Assembly (NCBI RefSeq): GCF_007570935.1 | Contig: NZ_VLLR01000001.1 | Location: 496,001-560,000, forward strand | Origin: Lactobacillus sp. LL6 | Lineage (GTDB): Bacteria > Bacillota > Bacilli > Lactobacillales > Lactobacillaceae | DNA: 64,000 nucleotides | Direction: 5' to 3' | Part shown: positions 1 to 7,754 of the stretch, one piece after another | Numbering within the stretch: position 1 is the stretch's first letter | Layout of the letters: every line of letters begins with the position of its first letter | The notes under the pieces: model-generated | What the model was told of the DNA's origin: nothing | The model's database searches: none | What the model saw: the letters and a program-made list of their open reading frames with translations, nothing else | Translations under genes and position numbers: made by a program

Positions 1-399
1 ATTGGGGATATTGGTGCAGCTATTCAGCATTTTGTTGAAGTTGAACATCCATATGGAGATGTTCGTGAACTTGTAGGTCATGGAATCCAGCCAACAATCC
101 ATGAAGATCCAGAAGTTCCTCACTGGGGTAAAGCAGGTCATGGTCTTCGTCTTCGTGAAGGGATGACTATTACTTGTGAACCAATGGTTGAAGCTGGAGG
201 AGATTGGCATATTGATCAACGATCAGTTGATGATCCTAATGATGATTGGATTTACTACGCAACTCCAGATGGCTCAAATGCTGCTCAATTTGAACATACT
301 TTTGCAATTACTGCAGATGGTCCTAAAATTTTGACTTTGCAAAAACCATACGATGGTCTTGAAAAGTACATCCCTCACTTTGATGAAATGGATGACTAA
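1..399 (+). CDS. map: Methionine aminopeptidase, type I (C-terminal part)
   Basis: The gene enters from the left edge, so only its last 132 codons are present. The product removes the initiator methionine from new proteins in the cytoplasm. Metal-binding features of the pita-bread fold are visible: a histidine in HGIQPTIHEDP, a glutamate in TITCEPM, and a final glutamate in the FEHTFAIT segment near the C-terminus. Reading frame 1 is open from base 1 to the TAA at 397-399. The next gene begins within a few bases. The family call is firm; the N-terminus and promoter lie outside the window. Confidence 0.93.
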   Translation: MGDIGAAIQHFVEVEHPYGDVRELVGHGIQPTIHEDPEVPHWGKAGHGLRLREGMTITCEPMVEAGGDWHIDQRSVDDPNDDWIYYATPDGSNAAQFEHTFAITADGPKILTLQKPYDGLEKYIPHFDEMDD

Positions 400-402
400 T
401 GG

Positions 403-1330
403 GTGAATTATTATAAAAAAAGAAGGTATTTTACACCATCTGAAAGAATTCTATCCAGTACTTTCAGCTAAAATCTCTAAAGGTGAAATTACTGTCAGTT
501 CCATTGTAATTGCTTATTATATTTTGTTTTCAATATTTCCAATTATCATTATTGTGGGAAATATTTTACCCTTATTTTCTATCGATATTAATCCCATTGC
601 AGATTATATAAGGATGGTTTTTCCAGATCGAGTGGCTGAATTTATTATGCCAATAGTTAAGTCTTTGCTGAAAAGTAATTCTACAGGATATATTTCCTTT
701 GGTATTATATTCGCTATTTGGTCATTTTCATCCTTAGTTAATGCGATTCGGATTGGAATGAATAGAATTTATGGAGTACATAAAACAGAACTTAAACAAA
801 ATTTTTTGATGGCAATTTGGACTCGCGGTTTTAGTGTTTTTTTAACTACATTAATGATCGTTATTTTTACAGCTGCTGCCTTGATTTTTATTTGGGGACA
901 GTACATCTTAGAAAATTTGAAACCTTATCTTGCTTTTTCTGTACAAGAAATTCAAAAAATTTTGAGTTATCGGTATCCAGTAGTGATGATTATTATGATT
1001 TTAGCAGTTTGGTATTTAAATTTTGCTTTGCCAAATATCCGCTTGAAAAAACGAGTGATTTGGCCTGGAGTTTTAACAACTGTGGCTGGTTGGAGCATCT
1101 TATCTTACTTGTTTGGTTTTTACTTGAATAATTTTAAAATTAGCTGGGAAAATTATGGTATAGTTGGAACTTTTATTATTTTTATGCTATATCTTAACCT
1201 TAGTTCATTATTATTGTTATTTGGAACTTGTATAAATGCTACGATTATTCAATTGCGGGTTGGTCAAGTGCCTTATTCACCGGGAAGATTGGCAGAATTT
1301 ATTTATTACCGTAGACACAATAAAAGGTAG
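403..1330 (+). CDS. YihY/BrkB family membrane protein with disturbed 5' end
   Basis: This integral membrane protein belongs to the YihY/virulence factor BrkB family, once mistaken for RNase BN; its function is unknown. About six hydrophobic helices are visible, with the typical GVLTTVAGW and FGFYLNNF segments. The coding frame is open from 407 and clearly continues upstream of the first ordinary in-frame start (TTG at 524), encoding KKEGILHHLKEFYPVLSAKI. No ATG, GTG or TTG lies in that upstream stretch. GTG 403 would join the frame if the A7 run at 415-421 had six A residues. The alternative is an ATT or ATA start at 407-415, behind GGTGA at 402-406. I give 403 as the likely ancestral start. 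The family is sure; the start is not. Confidence 0.8.
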
Positions 1331-1396
1331 CTGAAATATAAACATTTTGGTAAGATAAATCAGAGGGTAGAATTTATGTAGAAAGTGTGTGTTATT

Positions 1397-2302
1397 ATGA
1401 AGGTCAGAAAAGCAGTTATTCCAGCAGCTGGTTTAGGTACTAGATTTTTACCAGCAACTAAGGCTATGCCTAAAGAAATGTTGCCAATCGTTGATAAACC
1501 AACTATTCAATTTATTGTTGAAGAAGCTAAAAAATCAGGAATTGAAGATATTTTAATTGTTACTGGTAAAAATAAGCGTTCAATTGAAGATCATTTTGAT
1601 GCAAATCCTGAACTTGAACAAGATTTGGAAGAAAAAGGTAAAACTAACTTACTGCATTTAACTCAAGCAATTACTAACTTGGGAATTAACTTATACTTTA
1701 CACGTCAACCACATCCAGCAGGTCTTGGAGATGCAATCTTGCGTGCAAGAAGTTTTGTTGGAGACGAACCATTTGCAGTTATGCTTGGCGATGATTTAAT
1801 GGATGATAAGACTCCATTAACTAAGCAATTAATTGATCGCTACGATAAAACTCATGCCTCAACAATTGCAGTTATGAAAGTTCCTCATGAAGAAGTTTCT
1901 AAATATGGTGTAATTGCTCCGAGTGATGAAATTGAACCTGGATTGATTAATGTTGATTCATTTGTAGAAAAACCTGAAGTAGATAAAGCTCCAAGTGACT
2001 ATGCAATTATTGGACGCTATCTTTTAACACCAGAAATTTTTGAAATTTTAGCAAATCAAAAACCAGGTCGTGGTGGAGAAATTCAATTAACTGATGCTAT
2101 TGATACCATGAATAAGACACAGCGTGTCTTTGCCCACGTATTTAATGGTGAACGTCATGACGTAGGTAACAAAGAAGGATATCTTGAAACTTCTATTGAA
2201 TATGGTTTGACTCACCCAGAAACAAAAGATGAACTTCGTGAATACATCATTAAGTTGGGTAATGAACTTCAAGCTGATTCTAAGAAAAATAATAAAAAAT
2301 AA
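1397..2302 (+). CDS. galU: UTP-glucose-1-phosphate uridylyltransferase
   Basis: It makes UDP-glucose from UTP and glucose-1-phosphate, supplying cell-surface glycan synthesis and the Leloir pathway. The nucleotide-binding signature [19 protein letters not shown] is at residues 12-30, with later [10 protein letters not shown] and [10 protein letters not shown] segments as in bacterial GalU. At 301 residues it is family length. I start at ATG 1397, giving [12 protein letters not shown] as in relatives, not at the in-frame GTG at 1385. It probably forms its own unit, since a strong terminator follows at 2322. Confidence 0.95.
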   Translation: MKVRKAVIPAAGLGTRFLPATKAMPKEMLPIVDKPTIQFIVEEAKKSGIEDILIVTGKNKRSIEDHFDANPELEQDLEEKGKTNLLHLTQAITNLGINLYFTRQPHPAGLGDAILRARSFVGDEPFAVMLGDDLMDDKTPLTKQLIDRYDKTHASTIAVMKVPHEEVSKYGVIAPSDEIEPGLINVDSFVEKPEVDKAPSDYAIIGRYLLTPEIFEILANQKPGRGGEIQLTDAIDTMNKTQRVFAHVFNGERHDVGNKEGYLETSIEYGLTHPETKDELREYIIKLGNELQADSKKNNKK

Positions 2303-2321
2303 TATTAAAACTAAAACTCGT

Positions 2322-2352
2322 AAAAGTGGCCTAAATATTAGGCCGCTTTTTA
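2322..2352 (+). terminator. Rho-independent terminator after galU
   Basis: A stem AAAGTGGCCTAA / TTAGGCCGCTTT with a three-base loop and a T-rich tail lies just after the galU stop. Confidence 0.85.
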
Positions 2353-2389
2353 TATTTTTTAAGATTTTCTATTATAGCATGTTATAGCG

Positions 2390-2418
2390 TTGCAACTTTT
2401 ATTTAAACTTAATAAAAT
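2390..2418 (+). promoter_or_regulatory. Probable promoter of the mevalonate genes
   Basis: TTGCAA (2390-2395) and TAAAAT (2413-2418) are separated by 17 bases, 42 bases before the thiolase ATG and after the galU terminator. Predicted by eye. Confidence 0.5.
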
Positions 2419-2459
2419 TAGCTTGTTATAAGTTAATACAAAAGGGTTTGAATAAATAA

Positions 2460-3617
2460 ATGAAAGATATTTATATTGTTGCCGCAAAACGTTTACCATT
2501 TGGTAAATATCGTGGTTTTTATCAAGATAAAACTGCTGTAGAATTAGGAACTATGGCATTAGTTGAAACACTTAAGCAAACTGAAATTCCGAAAGACCAA
2601 ATTGAAGCTGTTTTTATGGGGAATGTTATTTCTGCAGGGCTTGGTGAAAATATGGCTCGCCAAGTTGCATTGAATAGTGGTTTACCAGAAACGACTGTAG
2701 CAACTACTGTTAATGATGTCTGTGGTTCTAGCTTGAAGGCTTTGAGACTTGCTCAAGGACAGATGGTGATGGGGGATTTAGGTTTAGTTGCTGTAGGTGG
2801 GAGTGAAAGTATGACTAATGCCCCATTTGTGGTTGAAAAAAAGTATAAAGATGAAGCAGGGAGTCATTTACAAAATACTCTTTTAAAAGATGCTTTAATT
2901 GATGCTTTTTCTGGTAAACATATGGGACTAACTGCTGAAAAAGTAGCTGAAAAATATCATGTTTCTAGAAAAGAAATGGATGATTTTAGTTTGAATTCCC
3001 ATCAAAAAGCAGCTCGCGCTATTAAAGAAGAAGCTTTTAAGAAAGAAATTTTACCAGTTGAAATTAACGGTGAAAAATTAAGTCATGATCAAACTGTCCG
3101 CCCAGATACAAATTCTGAAGCTTTGGCAAACTTAAAACCGGTCTTTAAAGAAGATGGGGACGTAACTGCTGGTAATGCATCGCCATTAACTGATGGAGCT
3201 AGTATAATAATTTTAGCTACTGCTGAAAAAGTCAAAGAATTGAATTTAATTCCAATAGCTAAATTAGGAGAATTTGCGGAAGCTGGTTTTGATCCAAGTT
3301 TGATGGGTTATACTCCATATTACGCAGTTAAGAAATTACTCAATAAAACTCAATCAAGTATTGAAGATTATGATGTAATTGAAATTAATGAAGCGTTTGC
3401 TGCACAAGCAGTTGCTTTAAAACGTGATTTAAATATTCCAGATGAAAAGCTGAATATATTAGGAGGAGCTATTTCTTTAGGACATCCTTTAGGAGCAACA
3501 GGTACAAGACTAATTGCAACAGCATTAAGTGCGCTTGATAAAGTAAATGGCAAAAAAGCTTTAGTCACTCTTTGTATTGGTGGTGGCCAAGCAATTGCTT
3601 ATGAAATTAAGAAGTGA
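2460..3617 (+). CDS. Acetyl-CoA acetyltransferase (thiolase)
   Basis: It condenses two acetyl-CoA into acetoacetyl-CoA, the first step of the mevalonate route to isoprenoids such as the undecaprenyl carrier. The 385-residue protein has the thiolase catalytic set: acyl-accepting C88 in NDVCGSSLKA, H342 in GHPLGATGTR, and C372 in LCIGGGQA, plus the NEAFAAQA motif. HMG-CoA reductase starts 8 bases after the stop and HMG-CoA synthase follows, so the biosynthetic role is well supported by context. The SD is weak (AAAAGGG well upstream of the ATG). Confidence 0.93.
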   Translation: MKDIYIVAAKRLPFGKYRGFYQDKTAVELGTMALVETLKQTEIPKDQIEAVFMGNVISAGLGENMARQVALNSGLPETTVATTVNDVCGSSLKALRLAQGQMVMGDLGLVAVGGSESMTNAPFVVEKKYKDEAGSHLQNTLLKDALIDAFSGKHMGLTAEKVAEKYHVSRKEMDDFSLNSHQKAARAIKEEAFKKEILPVEINGEKLSHDQTVRPDTNSEALANLKPVFKEDGDVTAGNASPLTDGASIIILATAEKVKELNLIPIAKLGEFAEAGFDPSLMGYTPYYAVKKLLNKTQSSIEDYDVIEINEAFAAQAVALKRDLNIPDEKLNILGGAISLGHPLGATGTRLIATALSALDKVNGKKALVTLCIGGGQAIAYEIKK

Positions 3618-3625
3618 TATAAAAG

Positions 3626-4861
3626 ATGAAATTTTACCAATTATCTCCTAAACAACGGAGATCTATTTTAGAGCAAGAAGGAATTGAATTAGCTGAAATT
3701 GATTCCGATATTTTAAATAAACTTGATCAACTAAGTGAAAATGTCGTTTCCGGCATGTATTTACCAGTTGGTGTAGTTCAAAACTTGATTGTTAATAATA
3801 AAAGATATTTAGTGCCAATGGTAACAGAAGAGCCATCCGTCGTAGCTGCTGCTAATCATGCAGCTAAAATTTTTGCCCAAAATGATGGTGCTGTTTCAAT
3901 AAGTCAGCGTGAAGGAATTTATGGTCAAATTGTAATGAAAATCACGCCTGACTTTAATTTAGAAGAACTAAAAAAACAAATTCCAAGTTTGAAAAAGGAT
4001 GTAAATATCGAGTTTTCTTCTTTAATTAAACATGGTGGCGGCCTTCAATCAATTGAAATGGTAAAAAAAGATGCCAAACAATTTAGTGAAAATGGTGAAT
4101 TGCTATTTGTAAAGGTACTAGTTGACCCAGCTGCTGCAATGGGAGCAAATAAAGTTAATTCTATTTTAGAATTTTTAAAAGATAAACTATTAACTTTTTC
4201 GGGTATTCAAGAGAAGCTTTTCGCTATTTTGTCTAATTATCCAAGTCAACTAACAACTGCAAAAGTTGAACTTGATCCTAAAACTGTTGGTGGCTTAGAA
4301 GTTGCTAAACGAATGTGTTTATTATCTGCAATAGCAGAAGAGGATGTTTATCGAGCAGTTACCAATAATAAAGGAATTATGAATGGGGTAGACAGTGTTT
4401 TAATTGCGACTGGACAAGATTTTCGTGCAATTGAGGCAGCTGTCGGAGTCTTTGCAAGTCGCTCAGGAAAGTATCGTAGTTTGAGTGAGTGGAAAATGAA
4501 AAATGGTAAGCTTGTAGGTGAATTGACTCTTCCAATGGCTATAGGAGTTGTAGGTGGTTCAATTAAGGCAAGAAATGATGTTCAACAAGCTTTTAATATC
4601 TTGGGTCAAGATATTACTGTAGCAGAACTAGCCAATATTATCACTACGATTGGGTTGGCTAATAATTTATCTGCAATTTTAGCAATTTCAACAGTTGGTA
4701 TTCAAGCCGGTCATATGCGGCTTCAAGCTAGAAATTTAGTGGCTGATTTAGATGCAAATCAAAAAGAAAAGAATAAAATAGTTCAAGAATTGGTAAAAAA
4801 TAAGAATTACACTAAAGATTTTGCACTACAAATTTTAAATGAATTGAGAGGAAATAATTAA
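3626..4861 (+). CDS. mvaA: Hydroxymethylglutaryl-CoA reductase, class II
   Basis: It reduces HMG-CoA to mevalonate with NAD(P)H. The soluble 411-residue protein is of the bacterial class II type: no membrane anchor, E38 in the ENVVSGMYLPVGV segment, a DPAAAMGANKVN motif, lysine and aspartate in NNKGIMNGVDSVLIATGQD, and H363 in the C-terminal GHMRLQARNL segment. It is the middle gene of thiolase-mvaA-mvaS; its TAA overlaps the mvaS ATG by one base, which suggests coupled translation. Cofactor preference cannot be read from the sequence by eye. Confidence 0.94.
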   Translation: MKFYQLSPKQRRSILEQEGIELAEIDSDILNKLDQLSENVVSGMYLPVGVVQNLIVNNKRYLVPMVTEEPSVVAAANHAAKIFAQNDGAVSISQREGIYGQIVMKITPDFNLEELKKQIPSLKKDVNIEFSSLIKHGGGLQSIEMVKKDAKQFSENGELLFVKVLVDPAAAMGANKVNSILEFLKDKLLTFSGIQEKLFAILSNYPSQLTTAKVELDPKTVGGLEVAKRMCLLSAIAEEDVYRAVTNNKGIMNGVDSVLIATGQDFRAIEAAVGVFASRSGKYRSLSEWKMKNGKLVGELTLPMAIGVVGGSIKARNDVQQAFNILGQDITVAELANIITTIGLANNLSAILAISTVGIQAGHMRLQARNLVADLDANQKEKNKIVQELVKNKNYTKDFALQILNELRGNN

Positions 4862-6024
4862 TGCAAGTAGGAATAGATAAGATTGGCTTTTTTACTCCTA
4901 ATAAGTATGTTGATATGGTTGATTTAGCGAATGCTAGAGGAGAAGACCCTAACAAGTTTTTGATAGGAATTGGTCAAAAAGAAATGGCGGTTGCCGATGC
5001 AACCCAAGATGCAGTTTCGATGGGAATTAATGCAACTATGCAATATCTTGATAAAATTGAAAAGGATAAAGTAGGGTTGTTAGTATTTGGTACTGAAAGT
5101 GGAGTTGATCAATCTAAATCTGCATCACTTTTTGTAAAGTCTGCTCTTAAATTAAAGCCAGAAGTCAGAGCTTTTGAAGTTAAAGAAGCTTGTTTTGGTT
5201 TAACTGCAGCCTTGATGATTGCTAGAGATTTTGTGCGTGTGCATCCAGATCAAACAGCAATTGTGATTGGTAGTGATATTGCTCGCTATGGAGTAAATAC
5301 TCCAGGAGAAGTAACTCAGGGAGCCGGTGCGATTAGTTTGCTCGTTAAAAAAGATCCTGCAATTCTCTCATTGAATGACGGACATAGCGCATATAGCGAA
5401 GATATTAATGATTTTTGGCGTCCAAACAACTCTAAAGTGGCAATGGTAGATGGCAAGTATTCTACGCAAGTGTATTTAGACTTTTTTACTAATACTTTTG
5501 AGGGATATAAAAAACAAAAGAATTGGAATACACGTGATTTTAATGCTATTCTTTATCATTTGCCTTTCACAAAGCAGGGGCTTAAAGCAAATAGATTAGC
5601 TATAGCTGATCAAGACGAAGCAACTGTTAAAAGACTTGAGGATAGTTTTGAAGCTTCTAAGCAATTAAGTATGCGTGTTGGTAATATTTATACTGCATCT
5701 CTTTATATGAGCTTACTTAGCTTGCTTGAAAATAAACAATTAGAACCAAATTCCTTAGTAGGGATGTTTTCTTATGGTTCTGGTGCTATGGCCGAATTCT
5801 TCTCTGGAAATATTGCTGATGGTTATGAAAAGGAAGTTAATGTAAATAAAACTAATGAAATGTTAGATGGGCGCACTCAACTTTCAGTTGATGAATATGA
5901 AAAAATATTCAATGATGCTTTGATTGATCCAATTGATGGTCAAGAGCTCACAAGTGATGAAAAGTCTGGAGTATGGTATTTTGCCGGTACACAAAATCAT
6001 ATTCGACAATATCGTCAAAAATAA
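4861..6024 (+). CDS. mvaS: Hydroxymethylglutaryl-CoA synthase
   Basis: It condenses acetyl-CoA with acetoacetyl-CoA to HMG-CoA. All three catalytic residues known from Gram-positive HMG-CoA synthase are at the expected numbers in this 387-residue protein: E79 (GTES), C111 (KEACFGLTAAL) and H233 (LYHLPFTKQG). It overlaps mvaA as TAATG and closes the three-gene unit before the terminator at 6041. The lower pathway (mevalonate kinase onwards) is not in this window. Confidence 0.96.
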   Translation: MQVGIDKIGFFTPNKYVDMVDLANARGEDPNKFLIGIGQKEMAVADATQDAVSMGINATMQYLDKIEKDKVGLLVFGTESGVDQSKSASLFVKSALKLKPEVRAFEVKEACFGLTAALMIARDFVRVHPDQTAIVIGSDIARYGVNTPGEVTQGAGAISLLVKKDPAILSLNDGHSAYSEDINDFWRPNNSKVAMVDGKYSTQVYLDFFTNTFEGYKKQKNWNTRDFNAILYHLPFTKQGLKANRLAIADQDEATVKRLEDSFEASKQLSMRVGNIYTASLYMSLLSLLENKQLEPNSLVGMFSYGSGAMAEFFSGNIADGYEKEVNVNKTNEMLDGRTQLSVDEYEKIFNDALIDPIDGQELTSDEKSGVWYFAGTQNHIRQYRQK

Positions 6025-6040
6025 TTAAGTATCTTTCTTA

Positions 6041-6071
6041 AAAGGTGGTTGCTTTGGCAACTGCCTTTTTT
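6041..6071 (+). terminator. Rho-independent terminator after mvaS
   Basis: The stem AAGGTGGTTGC / GCAACTGCCTT, with wobble pairs and a TTTG loop, is followed by a T-run. It touches the 3' end of the convergent small gene. Confidence 0.85.
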
Positions 6072-6352
6072 CACATTATAATAATTCGAGAGTTCTTTAA
6101 TGAAATTTGAATTCCGTATACTGATAGTAAAGAAGAATCTTTTATCAAAAGAGGAATACCGCGTTTGCGTAAGTTTTTTACTATTTTTATTAATTGCTTA
6201 ATCGTTAAAGCCTCATTTCCAGCTAAGAGCAGACAATTATTAGAAGTTATTTGAATTTTACCTAGTGGTAAAATATTTTCTTTGATTTTTAAATAAATAA
6301 AATAATCAGGATTTAGATTCTTAATTAATTGTAGAAAATTAGTTAAAGTCAT
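6071..6352 (-). CDS. Small protein of unknown function (93 aa)
   Basis: I do not recognise this 93-residue protein. It is basic and rich in isoleucine, leucine and lysine, with no convincing membrane segment or cysteine motif; the middle reads as an alternating beta/helix pattern. Support for a real gene is a good SD (AAGAGGA, about 7 bases before the ATG) and a full open frame in the gap between the mevalonate genes and the hydrolase. It is convergent with mvaS and may share its terminator region. Function unknown. Confidence 0.6.
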   Translation of the reverse strand: MTLTNFLQLIKNLNPDYFIYLKIKENILPLGKIQITSNNCLLLAGNEALTIKQLIKIVKNLRKRGIPLLIKDSSLLSVYGIQISLKNSRIIIM

Positions 6353-6432
6353 TCTATTTTCCTCTTTTATCTATATGAATTCGAGTATTATACTTATTTA
6401 TATTTGATTTTGAATAGAATAGAGAAGGAATA

Positions 6433-7377
6433 ATGAAACATAGAAAATTCTGGTTATGGATAGTGTCAATTATAGCAGTAATTAGTGTAATTTGTGTGGG
6501 GGCAGGTTTTTACTTTTTTAATGTAGCCTGTGTTCCTTCACACAAGAGTTTTATCAGTGCAAACTCTGATGTAGTTAAGAAAACCGACCCTTTATATAAG
6601 CAGAAAAAATGGTACTATGCAGAAAAAAAGCAAAAGTGGTACATGATGTCTGCAGATGGAAAATATAAATTGGATGCTAATTATATCCCGAATAATAAAT
6701 CAAACAAAACAGTAGTTCTATTGCATGGGTATATGAATAATAAAAATACAATGGCACCATATGCATTTCTTTATCATAAGTTAGGCTACAATGTCTTATT
6801 ACCTGATGCACGTGCTCATGGAGAGAGTCAGGGAAAATATATTGGTTATGGCTGGATTGAAAAGAGCGATGTAGCTAAATGGATAAAAAAAGTCATAAAA
6901 AATAATGGAATAAATAGTAAAATTGTAGTTTCTGGTGTAAGTATGGGTGCAGCTACAACAATGATGACAAGTGGTGAAAAGTTACCTAATCAGGTGAAAG
7001 CCTTTGTCGAGGATTGTGGTTACACTAGTGTTAAAGATGAAATTGAGCATGAAGCCCAAGACTTATATAGTATGCCAGCTGTGCCTCGTTTTCCTTTGGT
7101 TGAAATATTAAGTGGAATTAATCGTGTAAAAGTTGGTTATTTCATGGCTGATGGTTCAAGCGTTAAGCAGTTAAAGAAGAATAAACGTCCAATGCTATTT
7201 ATTCATGGAAATAAAGATACTTTTGTGCCTACAAATATGGTTTATGAAAATTATCAAGCTTCTAAAGGTCCTAAAGAGCTTTGGGTTGTTCCAGGAGCTA
7301 AACATGCTAAGAGCTATGCAACTCACCCACGTCAATATGAAAAGCATGTATCAAGCTTTTTACATAAATATGTTTAA
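6433..7377 (+). CDS. Membrane-anchored alpha/beta hydrolase
   Basis: A serine hydrolase of the alpha/beta fold, 314 residues. Residues 7-29 form one hydrophobic helix, so the catalytic domain probably sits outside the membrane as a signal-anchored protein. The triad is visible: S170 in GVSMG, D262 in HGNKDTFVP, H291 in PGAKHA; HGY at 98-100 supplies the oxyanion region. DARAHGES resembles family members acting on esters or acyl groups, but the substrate cannot be named. Preceded by SD GAGAAGGA and followed at once by a cre site and promoter that point away from it. Confidence 0.88.
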   Translation: MKHRKFWLWIVSIIAVISVICVGAGFYFFNVACVPSHKSFISANSDVVKKTDPLYKQKKWYYAEKKQKWYMMSADGKYKLDANYIPNNKSNKTVVLLHGYMNNKNTMAPYAFLYHKLGYNVLLPDARAHGESQGKYIGYGWIEKSDVAKWIKKVIKNNGINSKIVVSGVSMGAATTMMTSGEKLPNQVKAFVEDCGYTSVKDEIEHEAQDLYSMPAVPRFPLVEILSGINRVKVGYFMADGSSVKQLKKNKRPMLFIHGNKDTFVPTNMVYENYQASKGPKELWVVPGAKHAKSYATHPRQYEKHVSSFLHKYV

Positions 7378-7393
7378 ATTTTATACATAATTC

Positions 7394-7421
7394 TTGTAAA
7401 CGGTTTCAATTTTGGTATAAT
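7394..7421 (+). promoter_or_regulatory. Promoter reading into the gene-poor interval
   Basis: TTGTAA (7394-7399) and a consensus TATAAT (7416-7421) are 16 bases apart. The -35 box is inside the cre site, a placement suited to CcpA repression. Confidence 0.5.
7395..7408 (+). promoter_or_regulatory. cre site (CcpA operator), perfect match
   Basis: TGTAAACGGTTTCA fits the cre consensus TGWNANCGNTNWCA at every position. CcpA with HPr-Ser-P binds such sites in low-GC Gram-positives; HPr and HPr kinase are encoded elsewhere in this window. Confidence 0.65.
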
Positions 7422-7495
7422 AAAAGTGTGGAAGAGGTAAGTACTAGTTGAAATAACAATATAAGTAAGTTTTTATCTCCAAAAAATGAATTGTA

Positions 7496-7690
7496 TTATT
7501 TTTTAAAAGGTTCTCTAATGAATAGAGGTGTCAGCCTATTAAGAATACTCTTGTAAAGAGGCTGTCCGCAAAGATCCAATTTATTTAAATTACGCAAAAA
7601 GCGTAAAACCCGAACAAGTGAATGTTGATGTTGGTTGCGAAGAGCCTTAGCTTGATTGTAAATATCAACATATATCATCGTAACTATCAA
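7496..7690 (-). CDS. Candidate small protein (64 aa), uncertain
   Basis: An open frame of 64 codons starts at TTG 7690, with GAGG about 11 bases upstream; ATG 7678 would give 60 aa. The product is basic and leucine/arginine-rich (segment HSLVRVLRFLRNLNKLDL), looks helical and matches nothing I know. The frame stays open back to 7783, but that would run through the terminator stem and into rlmD, so a longer form is unlikely. Codon choice looks natural for the genome, yet the start and SD are poor. Confidence 0.25.
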   Translation of the reverse strand: MIVTMIYVDIYNQAKALRNQHQHSLVRVLRFLRNLNKLDLCGQPLYKSILNRLTPLFIREPFKK

Positions 7691-7715
7691 TTGATAAATT
7701 ACCTCGTCCGCTAGA

Positions 7716-7754
7716 TCAAAAAACAGCTGCCTTAACTTGGCAGCTGTTTTTATT
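7716..7754. terminator. Bidirectional terminator between the gene-poor interval and rlmCD
   Basis: A 10-bp stem AACAGCTGCC / GGCAGCTGTT has A-rich and T-rich flanks on both sides, so it can end both the minus-strand rlmCD transcript and a plus-strand transcript from 7394. Confidence 0.85.

Larger units (their letters stand above)
7378..7752. other. Gene-poor interval of 375 bases with a promoter, a cre and a terminator
   Basis: No convincing protein gene lies on the plus strand here. In order it holds a perfect cre (7395-7408) overlapping a promoter (7394-7421), about 290 bases of unassigned sequence, and a strong terminator (7716-7754) that works on paper in both directions. The minus strand has a short open frame at 7496-7690. 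Either a noncoding transcript or a small protein gene could explain it. I see no match to tmRNA, RNase P RNA, SRP RNA or a tRNA. Confidence 0.5.
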
